From contig NC_008009.1 of assembly GCF_000014005.1 (NCBI RefSeq), positions 1,302,001 through 1,366,000 of the forward strand: a stretch of DNA of 64,000 nt, read 5' to 3'. The notes beneath the pieces were generated by a model. That model worked only from the letters and a program-made list of their open reading frames with translations. It made no database searches and had not been told where the DNA came from. Source of the DNA: Candidatus Koribacter versatilis Ellin345. Its GTDB lineage: Bacteria > Acidobacteriota > Terriglobia > Terriglobales > Acidobacteriaceae. Positions 50,782 to 58,844 of the stretch are shown piece by piece (the stretch's first letter is position 1; each line of letters starts with the position of its first letter). Made by a program: the position numbers and the translations under genes.

Positions 50782-52833
50782 ATGAACTTCAAAGCTGCAC
50801 TTCTTACGTGCTCTCTGCTAGCTGCTCCTCTCATCGCTCAAAACACTCTACCGCCCGAGTCCCACGGAATCGCGATTTCGCACATGGATACTTCCGTTGT
50901 TCCGGGCGACGACTTCTACGAGTACAGCAACGGCGGTTGGCTGAAGGCGACCACTATTCCTGCCGACCGCGGCGGGGTTGGTGTGTTCAGCGTTCTGCGC
51001 GATCTGAGCGACAAGCGCACCTCTTCGCTCATTGAAGAGATGTCGAAGTCGAAAGCGGCGCCCGGCTCCAACCAACGCAAGGTAGCCGATCTTTACAACT
51101 CTTACATGAATGAAGCGGCGATCGAGAAGACGGGCGTCGCTCCGCTGAAGTCGCACCTCGACGCCATCGCAGCGATCACAGACAAAAAGACGCTCGCGCA
51201 CGCTCTCGGCGAAACGCTCCGCGCCGACGTCGACGCGCTCAACAACACCAACTTTCACACCCCGAATCTCTTCGGCCTCTGGGTAGCGCCGGGTTTCAAC
51301 GATCCCGACCACTATGCGCCCTACCTGCTGCAAGGTGGACTTGGACTGCCCGATCGCGAGTACTACCTCTCGGACTCCAAGCAATTGACCGAGGTCCGCG
51401 AGAAGTACGTAGTACACGTCGCGGCGATGTTGAAGCTCGCCGGCTTCGACGACGTCGATACCCGCGCCAAACGGATTCTCGCCCTGGAACACGCGATCGC
51501 CGAAAAGCATCTCTCGCTCGCCGCGAACGACGACATCCACAAGGCCAACAACACCTGGACAAAAGCCGATTTCGCATCCAAAGCTCCGGGCCTCGACTGG
51601 ACTGAGTACTTCCGCGGCGCCGGGCTTGAGAACCAGAAAGATTTCATCGTCTGGCAGCCGACCGCCTTTACTGGTGAAGCCGCACTCGTGCAGTCGGAAT
51701 CCCTCGATGCGTGGAAAGACTGGCTCGCCTACCATTTGATCGAAAACTACGCCGGCGTTCTTCCCAAAGCCTTTGCTGACGAGCGCTTCGCCTTCTTCGG
51801 CGGCACGCTGCAGGGCACCACCCAGCAGCGTCCGCGTTGGGCCCGCGGTGTGAACGTCGTGAACGGTCTGCTCGGGGACGCCGTCGGTCAGGAATATGCG
51901 CGGCGCTATTTCCCGCCGGAAGCCAAGCAGCAAGCGCAGGCAATGGTTGCCAACATTATCGAGTCCTTCCGCCAACGCGTTCGCAACCTGTCCTGGATGG
52001 CGGAGTCTACGAAGAAGGAAGCCGAAGCCAAGCTCGACACGCTCTACGTTGGCATCGGTTATCCGGAAACATGGAAAGACTACTCGTCTTACGATGTGAA
52101 AGCCGACGACATTTTCGGCAACATCTGGCGTGGCAGCATCTTCGATTATCAATACGACCGCGCGAAGGTTGGCAAGCCCGTTGACCACCACTGGTGGTCC
52201 ATGACGCCCCAAACCGTCAACGCCGTCAACCTGCCGCTCCAAAATGGGCTGAATTTCCCCGCAGCGATTCTGCAGCCGCCCTTCTTCGACCCGCAAGCGC
52301 CGGCCGCTGCCAACTACGGCGCCATCGGCACCGTCATTGGTCACGAGATCAGCCACACCTTCGATACCGAGGGTTCTGCCTTCGATTCCAAGGGCCGCGT
52401 GCGCGACTGGTGGACTCCCGCCGACTTCGAGCACTTCAAGAAGGCGACCAACGCTCTTGCCGAGCAATACAGCACCTATAAGCCGTTCCCCGATCTATCG
52501 CTAAACGGCGAACAGACCTTGGCGGAGAACATCGCGGACGTTGCCGGCATCGCCGCCGCCTTCGACGGCTATCATGCCTCGTTGAAGGGCGCCGCCGGGC
52601 CAACGCAGAACGGATTCACCGCCGACCAGCAGTTCTTCATCGCCTTCGGGCAGAACTGGGGCTCGAAGGCACGTGAAAATGCGCTTCGCCAGCAGGTGCT
52701 CACGGATCCCCATTCCCCCGGCCAATACCGCGCACTCACCGTTCGTAACATCGACGCGTGGTATCCCGCTTTCAAAGTGAAGCCTGGTGAAAAGTTGTTC
52801 CTCACACCCGAGGAGCGTGTCCGCATCTGGTAG
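50782..52833 (+). CDS. Secreted M13 family metallopeptidase (neprilysin/PepO-like)
   Basis: 683 aa. Signal peptide 1-20. Zinc site H521-E-I-S-H525 in 'VIGHEISHTFD', third ligand E582 in 'ENIADVAG', and NAY/F-like substrate segment 'VNAVNLPLQNGLNFPAA', seen as NAVNLPLQNGLNFP. C-terminal 'YRALTVRNIDAWYPAF' ending near CxxW (here VRIW). It cleaves peptides outside the cytoplasm; with the M1 enzyme it supports peptide scavenging. ATG 50782 is chosen since it begins the signal peptide; TTG 50770 is possible. Confidence 0.93.
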   Translation: MNFKAALLTCSLLAAPLIAQNTLPPESHGIAISHMDTSVVPGDDFYEYSNGGWLKATTIPADRGGVGVFSVLRDLSDKRTSSLIEEMSKSKAAPGSNQRKVADLYNSYMNEAAIEKTGVAPLKSHLDAIAAITDKKTLAHALGETLRADVDALNNTNFHTPNLFGLWVAPGFNDPDHYAPYLLQGGLGLPDREYYLSDSKQLTEVREKYVVHVAAMLKLAGFDDVDTRAKRILALEHAIAEKHLSLAANDDIHKANNTWTKADFASKAPGLDWTEYFRGAGLENQKDFIVWQPTAFTGEAALVQSESLDAWKDWLAYHLIENYAGVLPKAFADERFAFFGGTLQGTTQQRPRWARGVNVVNGLLGDAVGQEYARRYFPPEAKQQAQAMVANIIESFRQRVRNLSWMAESTKKEAEAKLDTLYVGIGYPETWKDYSSYDVKADDIFGNIWRGSIFDYQYDRAKVGKPVDHHWWSMTPQTVNAVNLPLQNGLNFPAAILQPPFFDPQAPAAANYGAIGTVIGHEISHTFDTEGSAFDSKGRVRDWWTPADFEHFKKATNALAEQYSTYKPFPDLSLNGEQTLAENIADVAGIAAAFDGYHASLKGAAGPTQNGFTADQQFFIAFGQNWGSKARENALRQQVLTDPHSPGQYRALTVRNIDAWYPAFKVKPGEKLFLTPEERVRIW

Positions 52834-53155
52834 CATTCGCAAATCAATCGCGATATGACCAACCGGCAGAGCTAATCTGCCGGTTTTTCTTTCCCTGCGA
52901 CGCTTGTGAATGCTCGCCGCGAAGTTCCGTTGTGGAACTCACATCTACCACTTTGCGGGAAGTTAAGCCCCAAGGGGTATCTCCTTATCTGCACGATGAT
53001 GCTATGTTTCGTTTCGCGACGTGAGTCGAGGCTCTCAGGGCAGCCACAAGCCCATTACTTGAAGAGAGTTTCACACCACAGTTTCTTCCTGGGTTTCTGG
53101 ACCTTCAAAGGCCTCGGGAAAGAATTGTCTGTCGCGTTCATTGGAGGTACCGCCA
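52834..53155. other. Intergenic region of 322 nt upstream of the sugar cassette, no gene seen
   Basis: Begins with the terminator at 52861-52888 and contains a small hairpin GTTCC-GTTGT-GGAAC. The rest has no clear promoter consensus or coding frame with a ribosome-binding site. The region presumably holds the promoter of the 53156-55974 cassette. Confidence 0.5.
52861..52888 (+). terminator. intrinsic terminator after the M13 gene
   Basis: AACCGGCAGA (52861-52870), loop GCTAA, TCTGCCGGTT (52876-52885), T-run. Confidence 0.92.
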
Positions 53156-54178
53156 ATGCTGAAAGTGGGACTAGTGGGGATGGGCTATTGGGGCCCGAAT
53201 CTTGCACGCGTTCTTAACCAGAGCCCGAAATGTGAATTCGTCGCAGCCTGTGATCTCAACCCGAGAAACCTCGATAAGATCACGCGTCAGTATCCAACGG
53301 TTGTCGGCTATCGAGACTTCGACGCATTCTTGCAAAGCGACGTGCAGGCAGTCGTCATTGCAACACCGATATCGACTCATTACGAATTGGCCAAAGCGGC
53401 CCTACTCGCGGGAAAACATGTCTTCGTAGAAAAGCCCATCGCCGACGCAGGATCAAAAGCGCGCAAGCTCGTGGAACTTGCGAACAAGACTCAGCACACG
53501 TTATTCGTAGGCCACACCTTCATCTATAGTCCGCCGGTTATCAAAGTTAAGCAGCTTATCGATAGCGGCGATTTAGGGGACATTCACTACGTGAGCCTCT
53601 CGCGGGTGAACCTCGGCCTGTATCAATCGGATGTAGATGTAGTGTGGGACCTCGCAGTTCACGATGTTTCGATTCTCCTCTACTGGCTCGGCGAGAAGCC
53701 AATCCGTGGTGCGGCGTTTGGCCGCGCGTGCGTGCAAAGCGAGAAGCGCGATGTTGCCTTCCTCTGGCTCGAGTTTCCGAGCGGGATCATCGCGCATAAC
53801 GAAATTAGTTGGCTTTCCCCCCAGAAGATGCGGCGAACCTGCGTCGTCGGGTCGAAGCGCATGGTCGTCTATGACGACATGGATTCAGCCGAGAAGGTCA
53901 AAGTTTACGATCGCGGCGTGAACGTCAAAGAGCCATCCAACTTCGGCGAATTTCAACTCACCTATCGGATGGGTGACATGTACGCTCCCTATCTCGAGAA
54001 CGCCGAGCCCCTTCTGCGAGAAATCGAACACTTCGTGGCCTGCTGCGAGCAGGGAGTCATCCCGACGACGTCGGGCGAGTTCGGCGCACAAGTCGTCGAA
54101 ACTCTCGAGATGGTCAATCGCACCGACGTTGCGTCCTGGAACACCAGCACAATGTCGTCGGTGGGGGCGCAACTATGA
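53156..54178 (+). CDS. Gfo/Idh/MocA oxidoreductase (WbpB-like)
   Basis: 340 aa. N-terminal Rossmann domain with 'VGLVGMGYWGPNLARVL' and the family motif 'VFVEKPIA' (Lys of the active site, about residue 95), followed by the alpha-beta substrate domain. In WbpB-type pathways this enzyme oxidises C3 of a UDP-N-acetylhexosamine acid or sugar. Its neighbours, an acetyltransferase and an aminotransferase, fit exactly that role. ATG 53156 has GGAGG 9 nt upstream. The stop overlaps the next start (ATGA). Confidence 0.85.
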   Translation: MLKVGLVGMGYWGPNLARVLNQSPKCEFVAACDLNPRNLDKITRQYPTVVGYRDFDAFLQSDVQAVVIATPISTHYELAKAALLAGKHVFVEKPIADAGSKARKLVELANKTQHTLFVGHTFIYSPPVIKVKQLIDSGDLGDIHYVSLSRVNLGLYQSDVDVVWDLAVHDVSILLYWLGEKPIRGAAFGRACVQSEKRDVAFLWLEFPSGIIAHNEISWLSPQKMRRTCVVGSKRMVVYDDMDSAEKVKVYDRGVNVKEPSNFGEFQLTYRMGDMYAPYLENAEPLLREIEHFVACCEQGVIPTTSGEFGAQVVETLEMVNRTDVASWNTSTMSSVGAQL

Positions 54179-54786
54179 ACGTTACGAAAGAATTCTTCCA
54201 ACACCCATTGGCGCTCGTAGACAGCGAAGAGGTCGGGGTCGGCACACGCGTCTGGGCTTGGGCCCACGTGCTCGAGGGCGCAATCGTCGGAGCCCACTGC
54301 AATATCGGAGAGCACTCCTACATTGAGGGCGACTCACGGCTCGGAGACAACGTCACGGTGAAGAATGGCGTTTCTGTATGGGCGGGCGTCACCGTCGAAG
54401 ACAACTGCTTCCTTGGGCCGAACTGTGCCTTCACCAACGACCTCAATCCTCGCGCCTACATCAAAAAAGATCCGGAGCGCTTGCTGGCCACCATCGTTAA
54501 GGCCGGAGCTTCGATTGGCGCCAATGCCACGATCATTTGTGGCAACACGATTGGGCGCTACGCCTTCGTGGGGGCTGGCGCCACCGTAACAGTCGACGTC
54601 GCCGACCATGCGCTAGTCGTGGGTACACCAGCGCGGCAAATCGCATGGATGTGCACCTGCGCGCAGAAGATTCCGCTCTCTCAGAAGCACACCGTCGGTG
54701 AACCTCTTCGCTGCGATCATTGCGGCTGCGAATACACGGAAACGAAATCGGGCCTGGTCCCCGTAGCGGTTCAGGCACAAAACTGA
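54175..54786 (+). CDS. Hexapeptide-repeat N-acetyltransferase (WbpD/WlbB-like) with Cys-rich tail
   Basis: 203 aa. Left-handed beta-helix repeats from about residue 18 to 155 ('VGVGTRVWAWAHVLEGAIVG', 'GANATIICGNTIG', 'VGAGATVTVDV'), as in 3-amino-sugar acetyltransferases. A His in the 'WAHVLEGA' coil is a candidate catalytic base. The tail has C-x-C and C-x2-C-x-C groups ('WMCTCAQK', 'RCDHCGCEY'), a probable zinc ribbon seen in part of this family. It overlaps the oxidoreductase gene by 4 nt and ends 15 nt before the aminotransferase. Confidence 0.88.
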   Translation: MNVTKEFFQHPLALVDSEEVGVGTRVWAWAHVLEGAIVGAHCNIGEHSYIEGDSRLGDNVTVKNGVSVWAGVTVEDNCFLGPNCAFTNDLNPRAYIKKDPERLLATIVKAGASIGANATIICGNTIGRYAFVGAGATVTVDVADHALVVGTPARQIAWMCTCAQKIPLSQKHTVGEPLRCDHCGCEYTETKSGLVPVAVQAQN

Positions 54787-54801
54787 AAGCGATGACGATT
54801 C

Positions 54802-55974
54802 ATGCCGAATGCTGATGTAAAGGTTCCATTCGTAGATCTCAAAGCGCAGTATGCCGCGATCAAGCACGAGGTTGGTGATGCAGTCTCGGATGTTCTGCAG
54901 AGCTGTCACTTTGTTGGCGGCCCAGCGCTTGAAAACTTCGAAACACGATTTGCCGAATACCTTGGCGCAAAGCACTGCGTAGGTGTCGGCAATGGCACGG
55001 ATGCAATTACGCTCGCTCTGCGCGCCGCAGGGATCGGCCGCGGCGACGAGGTGCTTGTTCCGGCGAACACATTCTTTGCAACCGCGGAAGCTGTCACCAA
55101 TGCCGGAGCGACGCCTGTGTTTGTCGACGTCGATGCGTCCACATTTCATATGGATGCGCCATATGCGGAGTCTGCAATTACGTCGCGCACCGCCTCCATC
55201 CTTCCTGTCCATCTCTACGGACAAGCCATGGACCTCCGCCCGATCCTCGCGATCGCCCAGAGGCACAACTTGCTGGTAATTGAAGATTGCGCGCAAGCCC
55301 ACGGCGCGCAGATGCATGGAAAAACCGTCGGTTCCTCCGGACGCCTCACGTGCTTCAGCTTTTATCCCGGCAAAAATCTCGGCGCTTACGGCGATGGCGG
55401 CGCCATCACTACCAGCGATCCGGCTCTCCACCAACGGCTCCGCTTGCTCCGCGATCATGGTAGCCCTGTGAAATATCAGCATCATGAGATTGGATTCAAC
55501 TCGCGTCTCGATGCCCTTCAAGCCGCCGTGCTCACCGTGAAACTGCCATACCTCGACATCTGGAATGCCGCGCGTCATGCAAATGCCACGAAGCTGGTGG
55601 AGTTAATTCGCGAACTTCCGCTCGTCGTGCCGGAAATTCCGGGCAGGCTCCGTCACGTTTTCCATCTTTTCGTCGTCCGTTGCACTCAGCGCGACAAGTT
55701 GGTCGCGTTCCTGACACAGCACGGCATTCAGGCCGGAATTCACTATCCAGTTCCGCTGCATCTCACCCCCGCATATCAAGCTCTTGGGGCGCCCGGTCGC
55801 GGGGCATTGCCGGTGGCGGAACAACTCGCTTCGGAGATCCTGTCGTTGCCCATGTTCCCAGAACTCAACGACGATCAAATCTCCTATATCGCCGAAGTTC
55901 TCCACGACTTCGTACAGATCTACCAACCGGAGGCGCCGGTTCAGGCGTTCGAACTCGCGCCTTTGTTATCCTGA
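54802..55974 (+). CDS. DegT/DnrJ/EryC1/StrS aminotransferase (WbpE-like)
   Basis: 390 aa, PLP-dependent sugar aminotransferase. 'VPFVDLKAQYAAIKHEV' opening, 'GVGNGTDAITLALRA' (cofactor phosphate), 'VIEDCAQAHGA' and the PLP lysine K191 in 'FSFYPGKNLGAYGDGG'. It aminates a 3-keto UDP-sugar made by the upstream oxidoreductase; the acetyltransferase then acetylates it. The product is probably a 2,3-diacetamido sugar for surface polysaccharide or O-antigen. It ends 4 nt before the EF-P-like gene. Confidence 0.9.
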   Translation: MPNADVKVPFVDLKAQYAAIKHEVGDAVSDVLQSCHFVGGPALENFETRFAEYLGAKHCVGVGNGTDAITLALRAAGIGRGDEVLVPANTFFATAEAVTNAGATPVFVDVDASTFHMDAPYAESAITSRTASILPVHLYGQAMDLRPILAIAQRHNLLVIEDCAQAHGAQMHGKTVGSSGRLTCFSFYPGKNLGAYGDGGAITTSDPALHQRLRLLRDHGSPVKYQHHEIGFNSRLDALQAAVLTVKLPYLDIWNAARHANATKLVELIRELPLVVPEIPGRLRHVFHLFVVRCTQRDKLVAFLTQHGIQAGIHYPVPLHLTPAYQALGAPGRGALPVAEQLASEILSLPMFPELNDDQISYIAEVLHDFVQIYQPEAPVQAFELAPLLS

Positions 55975-55978
55975 ATCA

Positions 55979-56551
55979 ATGGCTGGTTTGATTGATGCAA
56001 TTAGCGTGAAACGCAAGATGTTCTTCGAGCACGAAGGCGTGCCGTACCACTGTCTCGACGCTGAAGTGAACACGCCCACGGCGCGCGGCGGACAGACACT
56101 CGTCCGCCTGAAGATGCGCAACCTCCTCACCCGCGCGGTGTTCGACAAGACCTTCAAGGCCAGCGACAAGTTCAAAGAGCCCGATCTCGAAATGGTTCCC
56201 GCGTCGTTTCTCTACAGCGACGCCGACGGCTTCTACTTCATGGATCAGGAAACCTTCGAGACCCACACGCTTCGCGAAGATATGATCGGCGACGCCGCCG
56301 ACCTCCTCACTGAAGGCCTCATCGTTCAGTTGAGTAAGTACAACGGCAATCCCATCGGCCTGGAGATGCCAACCTTCGTCGAACTCACTGTGACGCAAAC
56401 AGAGCCGGGCATGCGCGATTCCGGCGCGGGCAGCGTGACCAAAGCCGCAACGCTGGAAACCGGCGTCGAGATCCGCGTGCCGCTCTTCATTAAAGAGGGA
56501 GAGAAAGTGAAAGTCTCCACCGAAACGCGCGGGTTCGCCGGCAGGGCATAG
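55979..56551 (+). CDS. Elongation factor P paralogue, EfpL (YeiP)-like
   Basis: 190 aa with the three-domain EF-P layout (KOW-like N-terminal domain, then two OB domains). The loop that holds Lys34 in EF-P reads 'NTPTARGGQTLVRLKM' with R36; this matches, from memory, the 'SPTARGAATLYKM' loop of E. coli YeiP/EfpL rather than EF-P. The C-terminal end 'GVEIRVPLFIKEGEKVKV' and a final 'GRA' also fit YeiP. Such factors relieve ribosome stalling at proline and other motifs. ATG 55979 is chosen; a longer frame reaches into the aminotransferase gene. A plain EF-P is the alternative. Confidence 0.85.
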   Translation: MAGLIDAISVKRKMFFEHEGVPYHCLDAEVNTPTARGGQTLVRLKMRNLLTRAVFDKTFKASDKFKEPDLEMVPASFLYSDADGFYFMDQETFETHTLREDMIGDAADLLTEGLIVQLSKYNGNPIGLEMPTFVELTVTQTEPGMRDSGAGSVTKAATLETGVEIRVPLFIKEGEKVKVSTETRGFAGRA

Positions 56552-56572
56552 CGCGGCACCGGGCAGTTTGAG

Positions 56573-56600
56573 AATGGGACGGCAATAGCCGTCCCATTTT
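56573..56600. terminator. bidirectional terminator between efpL-like and DinB genes
   Basis: AATGGGACGGC (56573-56583), loop AATA, GCCGTCCCATT (56588-56598), then TT. It serves both convergent genes. Confidence 0.85.
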
Positions 56601-56603
56601 GCA

Positions 56604-57125
56604 TTAGTTCGCCGCTGCCTCAGCCATTGGCTGGCTATCGGCGCTGGGGCCGTAGATGCCGGGGACGGCGCCCCCCATGGCGCGAAGATACGTGCTGAGC
56701 TGGCCGCGATGGTGCACTGAGTGCTTCACCGCGAGGCCGAGGAACTGTACTGCCGGCATCTGCATTAGCCCAAACATGTCGAGGACCTGCGTTAGCTGTT
56801 CGGGCGTGAGGGCGCGAACGCGCTCGATGGCTGCCGGAATGCGCGCGCGGTAGTGCGCGACGGCGTCGGCGGGCGTCAGGATGCCGCATGCATCGGAGTC
56901 GTCAGGTGGGGGCGTAAACGCGCCAGCGGCGACGCAGTTCAGTAACCACTCATCCTCGAGCGCGAGATGGCGCAGCAGACCGAGCGCGGTCTTGGACTTC
57001 GCATCAGGGCTGTAATCGAGATGGTTCGCCGGCACTGCGCCGAGCACGCGAAGCGTGGTGTCTACTTCGTGGGAGTAATCGGTACAGAGGAAATTTGCGA
57101 TCGTTTTCGCTTCAGCAGAATTCAT
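56604..57125 (-). CDS. DinB family protein
   Basis: 173 aa, four-helix DinB fold. Metal-site histidines are probably one in 'LLRHLALEDEWLL' (about residue 53) and two in 'KHSVHHRGQLSTYL' (about 139-143). 'VHHRGQLSTYLRAMG' is the typical end of the family. Function unknown; thiol-dependent transferase or hydrolase roles are reported for relatives. ATG 57125 is preferred over an upstream start at 57221, which lacks homology-like sequence. Confidence 0.85.
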   Translation of the reverse strand: MNSAEAKTIANFLCTDYSHEVDTTLRVLGAVPANHLDYSPDAKSKTALGLLRHLALEDEWLLNCVAAGAFTPPPDDSDACGILTPADAVAHYRARIPAAIERVRALTPEQLTQVLDMFGLMQMPAVQFLGLAVKHSVHHRGQLSTYLRAMGGAVPGIYGPSADSQPMAEAAAN

Positions 57126-57262
57126 GTGAGGACTCCAAATTTCAAGGGGATTGCGGGCGCACCATTGTAGCCAGACTCCCCCTACTAAAGAACAATGTGC
57201 CGTAAATAAAGAACCTGCCACAGTGGGGAGGCAATCGGATGTTTATCTCTGGAGGTCCCCCG

Positions 57263-57766
57263 ATGCTGCTGCAAGCGTTCACACTCTTCCACGTTGCGAT
57301 TAGCCTGGCGGCGATCGTCTCGGGCTTTGTGGTGGTCTCCGGACTGCTCAATAACCGTGCCTACGCCGGGACGACCAGCTTCTTCCTCGCCACTACGGCG
57401 CTCACCAGCATTACCGGGTTCCTGTTCCCGTTCCATGGGATCACGCCGGGGATCGTGCTGGGGGTGCTTTCCCTGATCGTGCTGGCGATTGCCTACTGGG
57501 CGCGACGGCAATGGAATGCCGCGCAACGCCTGCGCAAGACCTACCTCACGACGATGGTGATTGCGCTGTACTTCAACTTCTTCGTGCTGGTGGCGCAGTC
57601 GTTCCAGAAGGTACCAGCGCTGCATGCGCTCGCGCCTACGCAGAAGGAACCGCCGTTCCAGATCGCGCAGGGCGTCGTGCTGGTCCTGTTCATCACGCTG
57701 GGGATTCTTAGCGTGCGTCGCTTCCATGGGGAAGGGTCGGCCAAGGTGCTCTCGCGCGCGGCGTAG
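57263..57766 (+). CDS. Four-helix membrane protein, unknown function
   Basis: 167 aa with four hydrophobic helices (about 6-28, 34-56, 60-80, 98-118) and a fifth weaker one near 137-155. GGAGG lies 6 nt before ATG 57263, so this start is preferred over ATG 57239. A His in 'TLFHVAISL' and the 'FPFHGITPG' loop are notable. No known family recognised. Divergent from the DinB gene. Confidence 0.7.
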   Translation: MLLQAFTLFHVAISLAAIVSGFVVVSGLLNNRAYAGTTSFFLATTALTSITGFLFPFHGITPGIVLGVLSLIVLAIAYWARRQWNAAQRLRKTYLTTMVIALYFNFFVLVAQSFQKVPALHALAPTQKEPPFQIAQGVVLVLFITLGILSVRRFHGEGSAKVLSRAA

Positions 57767-58298
57767 GAAAAGCTAAAAATCAGCGCCAGGGAGGTGCCTG
57801 CAATTCAGGGTACCCCCTCCCCCCTCTAATTTTGCAAATTCCTCATAACGTTGGACTTAGCTTGTGCATAGTCCGCAAATTCTTCATTCCACAGATACTT
57901 AGAGGTAAATTCCTCTCGGCGTAAGAGTTAGAGAGCATTTTCGGATGTTGAACGGCAAAACCCTTCAACACGAAGGGCACGAAGTACGCGAAGGTTTCAA
58001 AGAGCGATTGCGTCCAGCGGGAGTATCCCACTACGACAGGTTATTCGGTTGGTGTCGTGAAGAATGTGATGGCGGACACGGGTTCGCGTGCGGTGGGTCA
58101 CAGGGATGGCATAGAAGACGCGCGAAATTTCCATCGAAAACCGCGTGAAAATGCTCGACCACCCCAGCCAGCGCAAAAGCTGCGCTCGCCGGGGACCCCG
58201 AAGAAGCCGCACCGCCCCTGAAGGGGCTTGGAGATTCCTCGTCACCTTTCACGACGCTAGCGCGTCGTGCTTAGAAGCCCAACCGCCCTTCGGGCTGA
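57767..58298. other. Intergenic region of 532 nt with repeats and hairpins, no gene seen
   Basis: Holds copy B of the dispersed repeat (57808-57997) and a perfect hairpin CACGACGC-TAGC-GCGTCGTG (58250-58269). Short frames here have no ribosome-binding site or recognisable product. Confidence 0.65.
57808..57997 (-). repeat. Dispersed intergenic repeat, copy B (inverted relative to copy A)
   Basis: Read on the minus strand it repeats the modules of 24781-24990 in order: a CTTCGTG-rich segment (57965-57993), then TACGCCGAGAGGAATTTACC continuing to CTCTAAGTATCT (57896-57922), then a G-run with GGTACCC (57808-57825). The hairpin core GAGAGGAATTTACCTCT is identical in both copies; flanking parts have diverged. 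Confidence 0.75.
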
Positions 58299-58718
58299 TC
58301 AGAGGTCATCCCAGACTGCGCAGAGGCAGGCGATTTCCTTGATCTTGCCGTGTTTCTTGTGCTCGTCGTTGTCGAACTGGATGTACACGATGCACTCTTT
58401 GTCGCATTCGTCAGTGGGTTTGCACCGGAGATAGACGCGGTGCGTCTTCTCTTCTTTCTTTTCATCCTTCTTCTGAAATTCGAGTTTGCATCGGCGTGGA
58501 TCGGGATCGTGGTATTGCTGCCAATCGTCTTTGTCGAGCTTGATGCACTTGCAGTCGACGTCTTCCACATGTTCGACGCCATCCTTCTCTTTCATTTCGA
58601 GATAGAGGACGCATTGTTCGTCGCAGTCTTTCTTGTGGCAGCGGAAGTACCAGGTGTTGTGCTTCTTGTCGGCGTCCGATTTACCGAGCTTGGATCGCAA
58701 TTCACATTTGTCACCCAT
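58299..58718 (-). CDS. Uncharacterised protein of two six-cysteine modules
   Basis: 139 aa, soluble and highly charged. Two tandem modules have matching cysteines: C5, C27, C32, C36, C56, C58 and C77, C99, C105, C109, C131, C133 (offset about 72). Each has a 'YFRCHKKDCDEQCVLYL' or 'YLRCKPTDECDKECIVYI' centre and a C-x-C end ('DCKCI', 'ACLCA'). AAGGAG lies 6 nt before ATG 58718. The regular Cys pattern with Lys/Asp/Glu surface suggests a metal-binding, zinc-ribbon-like protein. I know no matching family. Confidence 0.75.
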   Translation of the reverse strand: MGDKCELRSKLGKSDADKKHNTWYFRCHKKDCDEQCVLYLEMKEKDGVEHVEDVDCKCIKLDKDDWQQYHDPDPRRCKLEFQKKDEKKEEKTHRVYLRCKPTDECDKECIVYIQFDNDEHKKHGKIKEIACLCAVWDDL

Positions 58719-58844
58719 GGGGATCTCCTTGCAAGGTGAGTGAGAGGGACGACATGGTAGCACCGAGCGTGTCGATAGGCACTAGATGGGGTGGAGTTTT
58801 TGTGGGCGTCGCGCCAGCCGTTGTCGCACGAGATGCGGAAGAGA

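Noticed and set aside
50848-52467. Very long minus-strand frame (539 codons) opposite the M13 peptidase gene
   Set aside because: A shadow of codon bias in high-GC DNA. The plus strand has a complete signal peptide and zinc site.
57945-58148. Frame of 67 codons starting in copy B of the dispersed repeat
   Set aside because: It is read through repeat sequence, with no ribosome-binding site and no family resemblance.
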